Assembly: GCA_964370795.1 (NCBI GenBank)
Contig: CAYJME010000017.1
Span: 1-26,459 of the forward strand
Length of the DNA: 26,459 bases
From: JAHFOW01 sp964370795
GTDB taxonomy: Bacteria > Planctomycetota > Brocadiia > Brocadiales > Brocadiaceae
Direction of reading: 5' to 3'
Shown here: piece by piece, positions 7,738 through 15,510 of the stretch
Layout: each line of letters starts with the position of its first letter
How positions within the stretch are numbered: the stretch's first letter is position 1
Notes under the pieces: model-generated
Databases searched by the model: none
What the model was told of the DNA's origin: nothing
What the model saw: the letters and a program-made list of their open reading frames with translations, nothing else
Program-made: the position numbers and the translations under genes

Positions 7738-9098
7738 TATCGTCCACCAATAACGACGTTCTGTATACGAACATGGGGACCGCCATCGCTGACACGCAGA
7801 GGCGATTGTCCACCTTTGCCGCATCCCCCAAGTCCACCATGAATTTTCAGGTCATTCCCGATAGCGTCAATGTTCATAAGCGTCTCAAACACATTGCCCG
7901 TAAGAACAACATCCCGCACCATTTCCTGTATTTTGCCATTTCTGATCATGTATGCTTCTTCTGCGCTAAAGGTAAACATCTCCATATTTGTCTGCCCGCC
8001 CATGGCGCCAATGGCATAAATTCCATTATCGACTTCTGAAAGCATTTTTTCGAAGGGATAATCACGCTGCTCCATATAGGTGTTCGTCATACGCACAATG
8101 GGGCTGTGGGCATAACTAATCGCACGCGCATTACCGGTGGGTTTTTCATTCATCTTTGCTGCCGTTTCTCTTGAATGGAGACGATTGGTTAAAATGCCAT
8201 CTTTAATGAGATGGGTTTTCTGGGTTGGGGTGCCTTCATTGTCATATTTGTTATATCCAGCCTCGCCTGCCATGGAACCGTCATCCACAATAGAAAGGGC
8301 GTCAATTCCAAATCGTTTACCCATAACCATAATTTCACGTAATTGCGCATTTTCATAAATAAAATCCGCCTCGCTCAAGTGTCCAAATGCCTCATGGACA
8401 AAAACACCGCAGAGTTTTGGATCTATAATGACGGTATACTTGCCACCCGCAACCGGTTTTGCGGAAAGCAGGTCAACCGCACGTTTGACCACTTCCTCGC
8501 ACTTCCCTTCAAGATTCTGGACATTACTAAAGCCCCGAAGATCACCCACAGATTGATATGACTGTTGCACATTCATACCGTCCCTTGCCATTGCCATAAG
8601 TGAAATACCACAAAAGATAGTCTCCTGCACAATAAAACTTCCGTCTGTATTAGCAAAATATACCTTTCCGTGAGAGTCTACGTAACGGACATTCGACGTT
8701 TGAATATTTCTTGAAAGGAGAATCATGTTGTTATATTTATAACAGATTGCCTGCTTGTCTGTTAAAGAAATGTCAGCAGGGTCGATGTCTACCTTCGTCT
8801 TTACATAGTCGGTAACTTTTGGAATCGGGGACAACTGACTTTGTTGTGTTCCAACAAACCGCGCCTGTTCGCAGGCCATTTCCACATACCTTGGAAGGTT
8901 TTCGATATCGTTAAAGGCAACAAACCCCCATCCCCCTTTAACCAGAGCCCTCACACACCCGCCAAAGGCGTTGTTTTCACCGATACTTTCGAGCTCTTTT
9001 CCAACGTATGCAATACCTGTGCTGACGCCTTCCTGTATGCGTATTTCAGCATAATCCGCCTTTGCCGATTTTAGGGCGTTTTTTATGATGGTTTCCAT
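7737..9098 (-). CDS. tldD: Metalloprotease TldD
   Basis: A 453-residue TldD with the zinc-binding HEAFGH motif at residues 235-240 (HExxxH), the feature separating it from TldE. Other family marks are the N-terminal DYAEIRIQEGVSTGIAYVGK, the DEGTPTQK-like NEGTPTQKTHLIKDGILTN and the C-terminal GGQTNMEMFTFSAEEAYMI. TldD and TldE form a hollow heterodimer that cleaves unfolded or leader peptides in the cytoplasm. Start is the ATG at 9096-9098. It follows ligA by 79 bases and its stop overlaps the pilT start by one base. Its partner tldE lies about 2.6 kb further down the same strand, separated by pilT, pilU and the MshEN remnant, an unusual arrangement for the pair. Confidence 0.95.
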   Translation of the reverse strand: METIIKNALKSAKADYAEIRIQEGVSTGIAYVGKELESIGENNAFGGCVRALVKGGWGFVAFNDIENLPRYVEMACEQARFVGTQQSQLSPIPKVTDYVKTKVDIDPADISLTDKQAICYKYNNMILLSRNIQTSNVRYVDSHGKVYFANTDGSFIVQETIFCGISLMAMARDGMNVQQSYQSVGDLRGFSNVQNLEGKCEEVVKRAVDLLSAKPVAGGKYTVIIDPKLCGVFVHEAFGHLSEADFIYENAQLREIMVMGKRFGIDALSIVDDGSMAGEAGYNKYDNEGTPTQKTHLIKDGILTNRLHSRETAAKMNEKPTGNARAISYAHSPIVRMTNTYMEQRDYPFEKMLSEVDNGIYAIGAMGGQTNMEMFTFSAEEAYMIRNGKIQEMVRDVVLTGNVFETLMNIDAIGNDLKIHGGLGGCGKGGQSPLRVSDGGPHVRIQNVVIGGR

Positions 9099-9177
9099 TG
9101 TTTATTCCTTTGAATCAAGAGTTTCATAAATTGAGTTCTTCTATTACTTTTTGAATATACGATTTCTTTTCCATAAT

Positions 9178-11199
9178 TCATTTTATTTTTTCAAACCCTT
9201 CTTCATCAAGAATCTGGATATTATACTCCCTGGCCTTATTGAGCTTACCCCCTGGTTCCTCACCTGCAACAAGGTAATCTGTCTTTTTACTCACACTCGA
9301 TGCTACACGACCGCCAAGGTTTTTAATAAGGGTCTCCATTTCTTTCCTTGAATATTTCTGTAGTGTGCCGGTAATAACAAATGACTTTCCAGAGATTTTT
9401 GGATTCTTTACAGACTTTGCGGCTGATATCTTCTTCGTATTTACCCCGGCAGCCTTAAGTTTCCCGATAATCGTCCCGGTATGCTTGTTCCGAAAAAAAT
9501 CCACAATACTCCTGGCAACAACTGGCCCAATTTCATGAATGGTTTCCAACTCATCCTGGGTCTCATCTGCAAGTGTTTCGAGGGAATCAAAATGCCCCGC
9601 AAGCACTTCTGCGGTATGAGAACCAACATTGTGTATACCAAGGGCACATATCAGACGGTCTAAATCACGATTCTTGCTCGCATCAATGGCCTTTATCAAA
9701 TTTGACGATGATTTTTCTCCCACACGTTCAAGATTTACCAGATCGTCTTTCCTGATGTAAAAAAGGTCAGCATAATCTTTTACCAGCCCCTTGTCAACCA
9801 ATTGCTCCACTAGAGCAGGGCCGAGTCCCTCTATATCCATGGCGTCTCTGCTTGAAAAGTACTGAATACGCCGCTTTGCCTGGGCAAGACAGAACGGATT
9901 ATGGCAACGCAGATAAACTTCCTGGTCGCCCCTGCTTACCCGCTCTTTACATGCAGGACATGTCGCTGGTTCATCAAAAGGTATTTCACATCCGGTACGT
10001 TTTTCTTTCAAGACATGCACAACTTGGGGAATAATCTCGCCTGCCTTTTGAACCAGCACATAATCGCCAACCCGGATATCCTTCCGCCTGATTTCGTCGA
10101 AATTATGGAGCGTGGCACGGCTAACGGTTGTCCCTGCAAGAGGTACCGGCATGAGATTGGCCACGGGTGTCAGCGTTCCGGTTTTGCCAACTTGAACAAC
10201 AATCTCCTCAATTTGTGTCACGGCCTGTTCGGGTTGAAATTTATAAGAAACTACCCAGCGTGGCGCCTTGCTGGTAGAACCCAGTTGTTCATGGAGAAGG
10301 AGAGAATTCACCTTTATTACCATTCCATCCACCATATATTCCAGTTCCCTGCGGCGGTTATTCCATTCATTGCAATAGTGGATAACTTCATCAATATTTT
10401 TGCATAATTTTGTATGGGAATTTACCGGCAGTCCAAATCCAAAAATAAGTTCCAGGCACTGTATATGCGTCTGAGGTTCCAGTCCTTCATAATATCCAAG
10501 TGCATAGGCAAAAATACGTAAATGCCTTCGGGCTGTACTACGCGGGTCGAGGAGTTTCAGTGAACCTGCAGCGGCATTCCTGGGATTGGCAAACTGTGGT
10601 TGGCCCGTTTCTTCCCTTTCTTCGTTGAGCCTTTGAAATTCTTTCACCGGCAAATAAATCTCACCTCGTATTTCAATGACAGCCGGGATTTTTTGTTTCC
10701 CGTCCATCGTCTCCAGTTTTAAGGGAATTTGACGTATTGTTTTGAGATTAGCAGTAACATCGTCTCCCTTAAAACCGTCACCTCTGGTAGCCCCTTTCAC
10801 AAAGATACCCTGTTCGTACCAGAGGGTAATTGCCACACCATCGATCTTCAACTCAACAACGTATTCAATATCCTGATGTCCCCCGATTCCCGCCATGCGT
10901 TTTATACGTTGGTCAAAATCCTTCAATTCCTCATCTGAATATGTATTATCAATGCTTAACATAGGAATCCTGTGTTCAACCGTAGGGAATTGAGTGAGTG
11001 GTTCACCGCCGACGCGTTGAGTTGGGGAATCCGGGGTAATGAATTCAGGATAGAGCTGTTCGAGACGCTGTAATTCTTTTACGAGTTTATCATACGCATA
11101 GTCTGTAATCTCTGGATTATCTTCTCCATAATACTTTCGATCATGGTATCGTATCGTATCGCGGAGTTGTTCAATTTTTTTTTGGATAGTTGCTGTCAT
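9178..11199 (-). CDS. ligA: NAD-dependent DNA ligase LigA
   Basis: A 673-residue bacterial replicative DNA ligase that joins nicks using NAD+. Domains in order: Ia (YHDRKYYGEDNPEITDYAYD), adenylation domain with the active-site lysine in VELKIDG (Lys118), OB fold, a four-cysteine zinc finger (CPACKERVSRG...RCHNPFC), helix-hairpin-helix repeats and a C-terminal BRCT domain (GKSFVITGTLQKYSRKEME to LDEEGF). Full length for the family, with no missing motif. ATG at 11197-11199 gives the standard N-terminus; a longer frame to 11244 reads through a non-conserved leader and is rejected. A strong promoter lies about 70 bases upstream and the gene probably heads the operon with tldD, pilT, pilU and tldE. 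Confidence 0.97.
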   Translation of the reverse strand: MTATIQKKIEQLRDTIRYHDRKYYGEDNPEITDYAYDKLVKELQRLEQLYPEFITPDSPTQRVGGEPLTQFPTVEHRIPMLSIDNTYSDEELKDFDQRIKRMAGIGGHQDIEYVVELKIDGVAITLWYEQGIFVKGATRGDGFKGDDVTANLKTIRQIPLKLETMDGKQKIPAVIEIRGEIYLPVKEFQRLNEEREETGQPQFANPRNAAAGSLKLLDPRSTARRHLRIFAYALGYYEGLEPQTHIQCLELIFGFGLPVNSHTKLCKNIDEVIHYCNEWNNRRRELEYMVDGMVIKVNSLLLHEQLGSTSKAPRWVVSYKFQPEQAVTQIEEIVVQVGKTGTLTPVANLMPVPLAGTTVSRATLHNFDEIRRKDIRVGDYVLVQKAGEIIPQVVHVLKEKRTGCEIPFDEPATCPACKERVSRGDQEVYLRCHNPFCLAQAKRRIQYFSSRDAMDIEGLGPALVEQLVDKGLVKDYADLFYIRKDDLVNLERVGEKSSSNLIKAIDASKNRDLDRLICALGIHNVGSHTAEVLAGHFDSLETLADETQDELETIHEIGPVVARSIVDFFRNKHTGTIIGKLKAAGVNTKKISAAKSVKNPKISGKSFVITGTLQKYSRKEMETLIKNLGGRVASSVSKKTDYLVAGEEPGGKLNKAREYNIQILDEEGFEKIK

Positions 11200-11267
11200 A
11201 GTCCAGGTTATTAAAGGGCATCTAACTTCAAACTCATGATGCAATTAAAATACTGCTAAATTGACAC

Positions 11268-11295
11268 AGTATATCACATTTTATGTGACAGTCAA
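11268..11295 (-). promoter_or_regulatory. Sigma-70-type promoter with internal operator before ligA
   Basis: On the minus strand TTGACT (11295-11290) and TATACT (11273-11268) are separated by 16 bases, close to the sigma-70 consensus. Filling the spacer is a perfect 6-3-6 inverted repeat, TCACAT-AAA-ATGTGA (11274-11288). A dimeric regulator bound there would block polymerase. It lies about 70 bases before the ligA start. Confidence 0.65.
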
Positions 11296-11323
11296 TGTAT
11301 TCTGTTTTAAACTTATAAATCAC

Positions 11324-11350
11324 TTGACTTTATAATGCATTTATTATAAA
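11324..11350 (+). promoter_or_regulatory. Possible promoter for the SPOR-like gene
   Basis: On the plus strand TTGACT (11324-11329) is followed after 15 bases by TATAAA (11345-11350), about 80 bases before the ATG at 11433. The spacing is short and the region is AT-rich, so this is weaker than the divergent ligA promoter. Confidence 0.35.
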
Positions 11351-11432
11351 TTTAATAAAATTAGGATTCCTGATGAAATTGCGGCAATTTTGCGAAAATT
11401 CAAGGTATCCTGCAGCTAATGGAGTAGAATTT

Positions 11433-12281
11433 ATGACTAAAGGAAATGAATCCAGGGAGTTTTTTGAGATTCTTAAAACTCAACCAAAAAAGGCCGACAT
11501 CGTCCAAAATGAGGAAATTGTACCACGTTCTGAACCTTTAGGTGCAATAACACAACTACCCATTACAGAGGAAAAGCAGGTTGCGAAACCCAAAATAGCG
11601 GGAGACCCGCTGGATTGGATAAAAAAAACAAGTACCAGCGAATCTCATTCTAAAGAGAAAGCAGAAACACCGGTAACCGGAAAACCATTTTCTGGCACAA
11701 CAAGAGCAGCGCAAACACACCACAAAGGCGATGTAATAGTGAGAAAGGAAACGCTCATTATTGGCGCTATAGCTGTAACATTTCTATCGGTTGCATGCTT
11801 TTTTATGGGACATAAAATTGGGTACAATAAAGGCATCCTGAGTCATGATGAAGCGTGGTTAGAATCTATAGAATCACGGGAATCGAAAAAAAACACCTTC
11901 ACACAGAAGGGGGGAGAAACACCACAAAAGGTTGTTGTCAAACCGGTCCAGCCAAAGATTGAAAAACCAGTTGAAAAACAACCGGAACAACCTAAAGCAG
12001 TTACCAAAGATACCATTAAAGACAAATGGACATTGCGAGTGGTTTCTTACCGGAATACCAAGGAGAATATGGAGAAGGCCAAAGAACTTGCTAAAATACT
12101 CCAGAACGGTTTAAGTCAAGCAGCATTTGTTGTAAATACTGGTAAGGAATTATTTATTTGCATGGGCGAGTTTGATTCAAATGATAGTGCCGATTTAATC
12201 AATACGCAAAAGGCGCTCGCCGAATTCAAGTATGAAAACAAAAAACAGTTCGGCGGATGTTATCCCATTCGCATGAGATAA
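11433..12281 (+). CDS. Single-pass membrane protein with C-terminal SPOR-like domain
   Basis: About 282 residues from the ATG at 11433, which has GGAG about 9 bases upstream; an ATG at 11373 would add 20 residues but lacks a good ribosome site. The N-terminal 105 residues are polar, Lys/Glu/Pro-rich and presumably cytoplasmic. One membrane helix follows (TLIIGAIAVTFLSVACFF). A Lys/Pro/Gln-rich linker (VVVKPVQPKIEKPVEKQPEQ) leads to a C-terminal domain of about 75 residues beginning WTLRVVSYRNTKENMEKAKE and ending CYPIRMR, with the beta-alpha-beta look of SPOR peptidoglycan-binding domains. This layout is typical of cell-envelope or division-site proteins. Anammox bacteria do have a thin peptidoglycan layer, so a SPOR role is plausible. 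The domain call is by eye and could be wrong; function is not known. Confidence 0.7.
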   Translation: MTKGNESREFFEILKTQPKKADIVQNEEIVPRSEPLGAITQLPITEEKQVAKPKIAGDPLDWIKKTSTSESHSKEKAETPVTGKPFSGTTRAAQTHHKGDVIVRKETLIIGAIAVTFLSVACFFMGHKIGYNKGILSHDEAWLESIESRESKKNTFTQKGGETPQKVVVKPVQPKIEKPVEKQPEQPKAVTKDTIKDKWTLRVVSYRNTKENMEKAKELAKILQNGLSQAAFVVNTGKELFICMGEFDSNDSADLINTQKALAEFKYENKKQFGGCYPIRMR

Positions 12282-12369
12282 TAAAATTATATAATTTTTA
12301 AATTGGCGAGGCAAGGTAATCCCTTGTCTTTACAGGTTATGTACATACGTTTAACAATGAGGAGAAACC

Positions 12370-12648
12370 ATGAGTATTAACAAAAGTTTAAGAACCAAAG
12401 GTAAATTGGCAAGACCAAGAAATGTATTTACAAGGACAGAGCGTATTAAAATATTGAAGGAAGAGGGCAAGTGGAAACCAACGATGTCTGTCTTTGGTAT
12501 TCCTAAAGTAAAAGCTGCTAAGGTAAAACGAAAAGGCAAGTCAGAGAAGAAGGTTGCCAAGACAGAAGCAGCCGCAGCAACATCCGCGCCAACAGCAGGC
12601 GGGACGGGGCCAGCAGCAGGTAAGGAAAAGGCTAAGGCTAAGAAATAA
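12370..12648 (+). CDS. PVC-type small basic protein
   Basis: A 92-residue, very basic protein. Its first half (MSINKSLRTKGKLARPRNVF, then RTERIKILKEEGKW and SVFGIPKVKAAK) matches what I recall as the small basic protein family shared by Planctomycetes, Verrucomicrobia and Chlamydiae, annotated as a signature of that superphylum. The second half is a low-complexity Lys/Ala/Gly tail. Function is unknown; charge and abundance suggest RNA or ribosome association, which is inference. GAGGAG lies about 7 bases before the ATG. Its TAA stop shares one base with the ATG of the aminotransferase that follows, so the two are likely translated together. Confidence 0.85.
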   Translation: MSINKSLRTKGKLARPRNVFTRTERIKILKEEGKWKPTMSVFGIPKVKAAKVKRKGKSEKKVAKTEAAAATSAPTAGGTGPAAGKEKAKAKK

Positions 12649-13745
12649 TGATTGCCCACAGGATGTCGCAACTCGACTCCTCGGGAATCAGGAAGGTCTT
12701 CGATTTAGCCCAAAAAATGCAGAATCCGGTGAACCTGAGCATTGGTCAGCCGGATTTTGACGTTCCTGAGGAGGTTAAAAAAGAAGCTGTTCAGGCTATT
12801 TATGAAGGCAAAAACAAATACACCGTAACGCAGGGTATACCTGAACTAAGAGAAACATTACTCAGACAACTCCAAAGCGGACGTGGTGTAAACGCTGAAG
12901 GAATTATCATCACTTCCGGCGTTTCGGGGGCATTAACCCTAGCCTTCATGGTATTGGTCAATCCGGAAGATGAGGTACTGATTCCGGATCCTTCATTCGT
13001 GAGTTATAAGCATCTCACGAATTTTTGCGGTGGAAAACCTATTTTGGTAGATACATATCCAGACTTTAAACTAACGGCTGCGCATATTCAACCTCATATT
13101 ACAAAAAAAACCAAGATGCTTATCATAAATAGCCCCGCAAACCCAACAGGGGCTATGTGTTCTGCACAGGAATTAAAAGAGATCGCAGAACTGGCAAAAA
13201 GGCACAATCTCCTCGTTATTTCAGATGAGATCTACCATGATTATGATTACGGTCATACGTTTACAAGCATCGGACACTATTATGAAAAGACCTTAATATT
13301 AGATGGTTTTTCGAAATCATTTGCCATGACGGGGTGGAGAATGGGCTATGCTGCCGGCCCTGTCAGCATTATTAATGAGATGATCAAATTACAACAATAC
13401 ACCTTCGTTTGTGCGCCTTCCTTCGCCCAGTATGCCGTTTCTAAATCATTAAAAACTGACCTCAGCAAAAACATTGCTAGCTATATGAAAAAAAGGGATA
13501 CGATGTACGAAGGGTTGAAAGACAAATACCATATTGTAAAGCCCGGTGGGGCATTTTATCTCTTTCCTCAGGTACCCTGGGGTACTGATGAGGAATTTGT
13601 AACCGCCGCCATTCAAAAAAACCTACTCATTATTCCAGGTAGTGTCTTTTCCGAACGCCATACCCATTTCCGAATTTCCTATGCTGCAAGCGAAGAGACC
13701 ATTAAACGGGGAATAGATATCCTCAATAGTATTGCTGAACATTAA
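12648..13745 (+). CDS. PLP-dependent aminotransferase, class I/II
   Basis: A 365-residue fold-type I aminotransferase of the aspartate/aromatic transferase group. It transfers an amino group between an amino acid and a 2-oxo acid using pyridoxal phosphate. Visible marks are the N-terminal VNLSIGQPDFDVPE, the NSPANPTGAMCS segment holding the conserved Asn, SDEIYHDYDYG with the Asp that pairs with the pyridine nitrogen, the Schiff-base lysine in DGFSKSFAMTGWRMGY (Lys223) and the C-terminal substrate Arg in HFRISYAAS. Length is a little short of the usual 390, mostly at the N-terminus. The start ATG overlaps the stop of the small basic protein (TAATG). Substrate cannot be fixed from sequence. 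The island genes begin on the opposite strand 15 bases after its stop. Confidence 0.93.
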   Translation: MIAHRMSQLDSSGIRKVFDLAQKMQNPVNLSIGQPDFDVPEEVKKEAVQAIYEGKNKYTVTQGIPELRETLLRQLQSGRGVNAEGIIITSGVSGALTLAFMVLVNPEDEVLIPDPSFVSYKHLTNFCGGKPILVDTYPDFKLTAAHIQPHITKKTKMLIINSPANPTGAMCSAQELKEIAELAKRHNLLVISDEIYHDYDYGHTFTSIGHYYEKTLILDGFSKSFAMTGWRMGYAAGPVSIINEMIKLQQYTFVCAPSFAQYAVSKSLKTDLSKNIASYMKKRDTMYEGLKDKYHIVKPGGAFYLFPQVPWGTDEEFVTAAIQKNLLIIPGSVFSERHTHFRISYAASEETIKRGIDILNSIAEH

Positions 13746-13760
13746 ACTATCCCGCCTTGC

Positions 13761-14648
13761 TTACTTTCTACATCCGGCCATCAGCCATAATGCCAGATTA
13801 TTATGCAAAGCATGTCTTCTTTTACGGCTCACGAGAGACAAGAACACCCGCATATAAAATGAACCGTTATGATAAATCAGGGATACAAGGCGAATGACGT
13901 AAAAGAAATACACACGCCTTGAGGTTGCCGGCAATGAATACAGATTTGCCAGTATTTCCGGGGGAAGAAAAAGACTCCGCAAGGCAAGTGATATATTTCC
14001 CCACATACTATTTTTGGGGTGAAATTTTGTTGCTAAATTCAGGTTCATCTCATTGGTTTTATGCAACAACACACACTGCTTTGCCGTCGTGAGCAGGTTT
14101 TCATAAAACTGCGCTGATTGCAAATCATGGAGAACCGTATGTGGTACTCGCACCCCTAAAATGTCCTGAGACAAGCGGAGCGTGATATACAGGGGATTTT
14201 TCGCTCCGCACTTCGAGGCGCTCATTGAAAGACCTTCCCAATTAATCCGATGACCTGATTGGTTCAGAATAGCCGCAATATCACACAATGTCCTGATCCC
14301 CACACCCATATTATGCACACAGGCGTGCAAAACAAGATGCAATATACAGTCTTCTGCGCTGAGTACCCACGGTTCCTTTCCGCACATACTCACCTTCTTT
14401 GCCCTCTCCCAGAGCTCATCGGGGCTGATGGTAAACAGGTAGTGGGAACTTATAAGCGTCCAGTGTATTTCTAATTTTCTTATCTTTTGCGGATTATCGA
14501 GAAAAGGTACATGATGGCAATGAGTTTTAAACCAATCCAGCGTTGCCATCTCCCTGCAGGTTTCACTTCCAAAGCCGTACCCCAGCTTATACAACGCTGC
14601 TAATGCCCGTTCTATGTCGTTCTTTTTGACGAGTAAATCAACATCCAT
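13761..14648 (-). CDS. Nucleotidyltransferase-family protein, probably 5'-truncated
   Basis: 295 residues that open at once with the metal-binding motif MDVDLLVKKNDIERALAALY (Asp2 and Asp4), as in the uncharacterised nucleotidyltransferase family (NTP_transf_5 type). The rest has the family's pattern of His/Cys and helical segments (HCHHVPFLD, EIHWTLISSHYLF, AEDCILHLVLHACVHN). In full-length members the GDxDLLV motif lies about 90-110 residues in, after a KG-containing helical region. Here only about 25 further codons are open upstream before an in-frame TAA, and they lie within the end of the peptidase-like gene, overlapping by 37 bases. So the N-terminus seems to have been lost by a deletion that fused the two genes. 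Such proteins accompany PqqD-like and HPr-kinase-like proteins in RiPP-like clusters. Confidence 0.75.
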   Translation of the reverse strand: MDVDLLVKKNDIERALAALYKLGYGFGSETCREMATLDWFKTHCHHVPFLDNPQKIRKLEIHWTLISSHYLFTISPDELWERAKKVSMCGKEPWVLSAEDCILHLVLHACVHNMGVGIRTLCDIAAILNQSGHRINWEGLSMSASKCGAKNPLYITLRLSQDILGVRVPHTVLHDLQSAQFYENLLTTAKQCVLLHKTNEMNLNLATKFHPKNSMWGNISLALRSLFLPPEILANLYSLPATSRRVYFFYVIRLVSLIYHNGSFYMRVFLSLVSRKRRHALHNNLALWLMAGCRK

Positions 14649-15061
14649 AAGGTAGAGGCGACAATCACACGGCTTGTTAACCGCCAGAGAAGGGTAATGC
14701 AGGAAACTTGTTTGTCTCCACGCTTAATTGCTACCGCACGTCCGATAACGTCTCTTGAACCGATCAGTGGATCATATACAACACTATTATCACCTTTGGT
14801 AAGGAATACAACCTTGCCATCAGCATTATATATCCTGATCACCCTGTGGGCAAATAATTTGCCCGTCTGTCGAAACACGACAATATCGCCCGGACGCACC
14901 ATATCATAACCATGCGTTATCAATACTTCGTCGCCATCCCGGACAAGCGGAAACATGCTACACCCTTGTACAGGAATAAGGTGTTGTTTTCCCTCCCGTT
15001 GCCATATTTCCAGCATTGATTCGACAATGCGCATCTGCATTTCCGGTTTTATGTTATTCAT
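14612..15061 (-). CDS. S24/S26-family signal peptidase-like protein (Ser/His type)
   Basis: 149 residues. The nucleophile Ser35 lies in VQGCSMFPLVRDGDEVLI (GxSMxP), followed by the GDIVVF strand, then AHRVIRI with His72 and FLTKGDNSVVYDP with Asp91 and Asp97. A His in the HRV box rather than a Lys is the mark of the S26B/SipW/SEC11 branch. It should cut a peptide or serve as a small processing protease. Unlike classical signal peptidases there is no N-terminal membrane anchor; a hydrophobic tail (RVIVASTLWMLIYSS) might act as one but may be only read-through into the neighbouring gene after a deletion. The ATG overlaps the PqqD-like stop by four bases (ATGA), so expression is coupled. AGGGG lies just upstream. 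Confidence 0.8.
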   Translation of the reverse strand: MNNIKPEMQMRIVESMLEIWQREGKQHLIPVQGCSMFPLVRDGDEVLITHGYDMVRPGDIVVFRQTGKLFAHRVIRIYNADGKVVFLTKGDNSVVYDPLIGSRDVIGRAVAIKRGDKQVSCITLLWRLTSRVIVASTLWMLIYSSKRTT

Positions 15062-15333
15062 ATTTCCCCTAAAAGCCCTTTTTCCCTCAAACCTTTCACG
15101 GTTTGCTGAATATCACGAGCGAGGTCATGCCCGATGGAAACAGAGAAATGCGCACGCACTGTACGCTCCATATCCTTCATCGTCTGCTTCCCGTCACACA
15201 GTTCCCATATTAACCTTGCCGTTGGATTCAGCACATGGGTCGTCTTGTTCTGTGTATCGTAGAGTATTAATTCATCGCCAAGCTGTTGGATGGTAATACC
15301 TTGTTTCTGAACGTAACGCATTTCATTACTCAT
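15058..15333 (-). CDS. PqqD-like peptide-binding (RRE) protein
   Basis: 91 residues from the ATG at 15331-15333; a GTG two codons earlier (15337-15339) is an alternative start. The sequence has the PqqD signature: a strand pair DELILYDTQNKTTHVLN, then TARLIWELCDGKQTM, a helix with MERTVRAHF, and the final DIQQTVKGLREKGLL. PqqD and the related RRE domains hold the leader of a precursor peptide for modifying enzymes. It lies nine bases after a 43-codon peptide gene on the same strand, and its stop overlaps the following peptidase-like gene by four bases. The context of precursor, RRE, peptidase and nucleotidyltransferase supports a RiPP-like role. It is not part of a PQQ operon: no pqqC or pqqE is present. 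Confidence 0.85.
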   Translation of the reverse strand: MSNEMRYVQKQGITIQQLGDELILYDTQNKTTHVLNPTARLIWELCDGKQTMKDMERTVRAHFSVSIGHDLARDIQQTVKGLREKGLLGEI

Positions 15334-15342
15334 ATTCACTCA

Positions 15343-15474
15343 CTATTCCATGTCCTCTGGTCGAACAGGTCTAGCGCTCGCAAAGGCGGCCGGTCCGAGG
15401 ATATTCAGCAACTCATCATCGATGTACGTGGTTATCACAGGCGTTTCATACTGCGGTAATTTACTTTTTTCCAT
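15343..15474 (-). CDS. Candidate RiPP precursor peptide, 43 aa
   Basis: A 43-residue peptide from ATG 15472-15474, with AGAGGA about 8 bases upstream. A longer in-frame reading to 15567 runs into a repeat element and is rejected. The N-terminal half is leader-like: SKLPQYETPVITTYIDDELL, with YETP forming a YxxP motif like that bound by RRE domains in lasso-type systems. A GPA break follows (residues 27-29), then the short tail AFASARPVRPEDME. The peptide has no Cys, and the tail has no Thr and a single Ser, so lanthipeptide or thiazole chemistry is unlikely. With Gly27 as residue 1 there is no Asp/Glu at positions 7-9, so a lasso ring is not supported. It is directly followed by a PqqD-like gene. 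Role as precursor is inferred from context. Confidence 0.6.
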   Translation of the reverse strand: MEKSKLPQYETPVITTYIDDELLNILGPAAFASARPVRPEDME

Positions 15475-15510
15475 ACATAATCCTCTTTGTTTAAGTTTTA
15501 ATAGTCCTGC

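Noticed and set aside
9126..9176. A 16-codon ORF (MEKKSYIQKVIEELNL) between ligA and tldD
   Set aside because: Too short to support and without a clear ribosome site.
15058..15333. PQQ biosynthesis gene pqqD proper
   Set aside because: No pqqA, pqqB, pqqC or pqqE in the neighbourhood; the gene is PqqD-like only.
13761..15474. Lasso peptide cluster
   Set aside because: No asparagine-synthetase-like cyclase or transglutaminase-like protease, and no Asp/Glu at ring positions 7-9 from Gly27.
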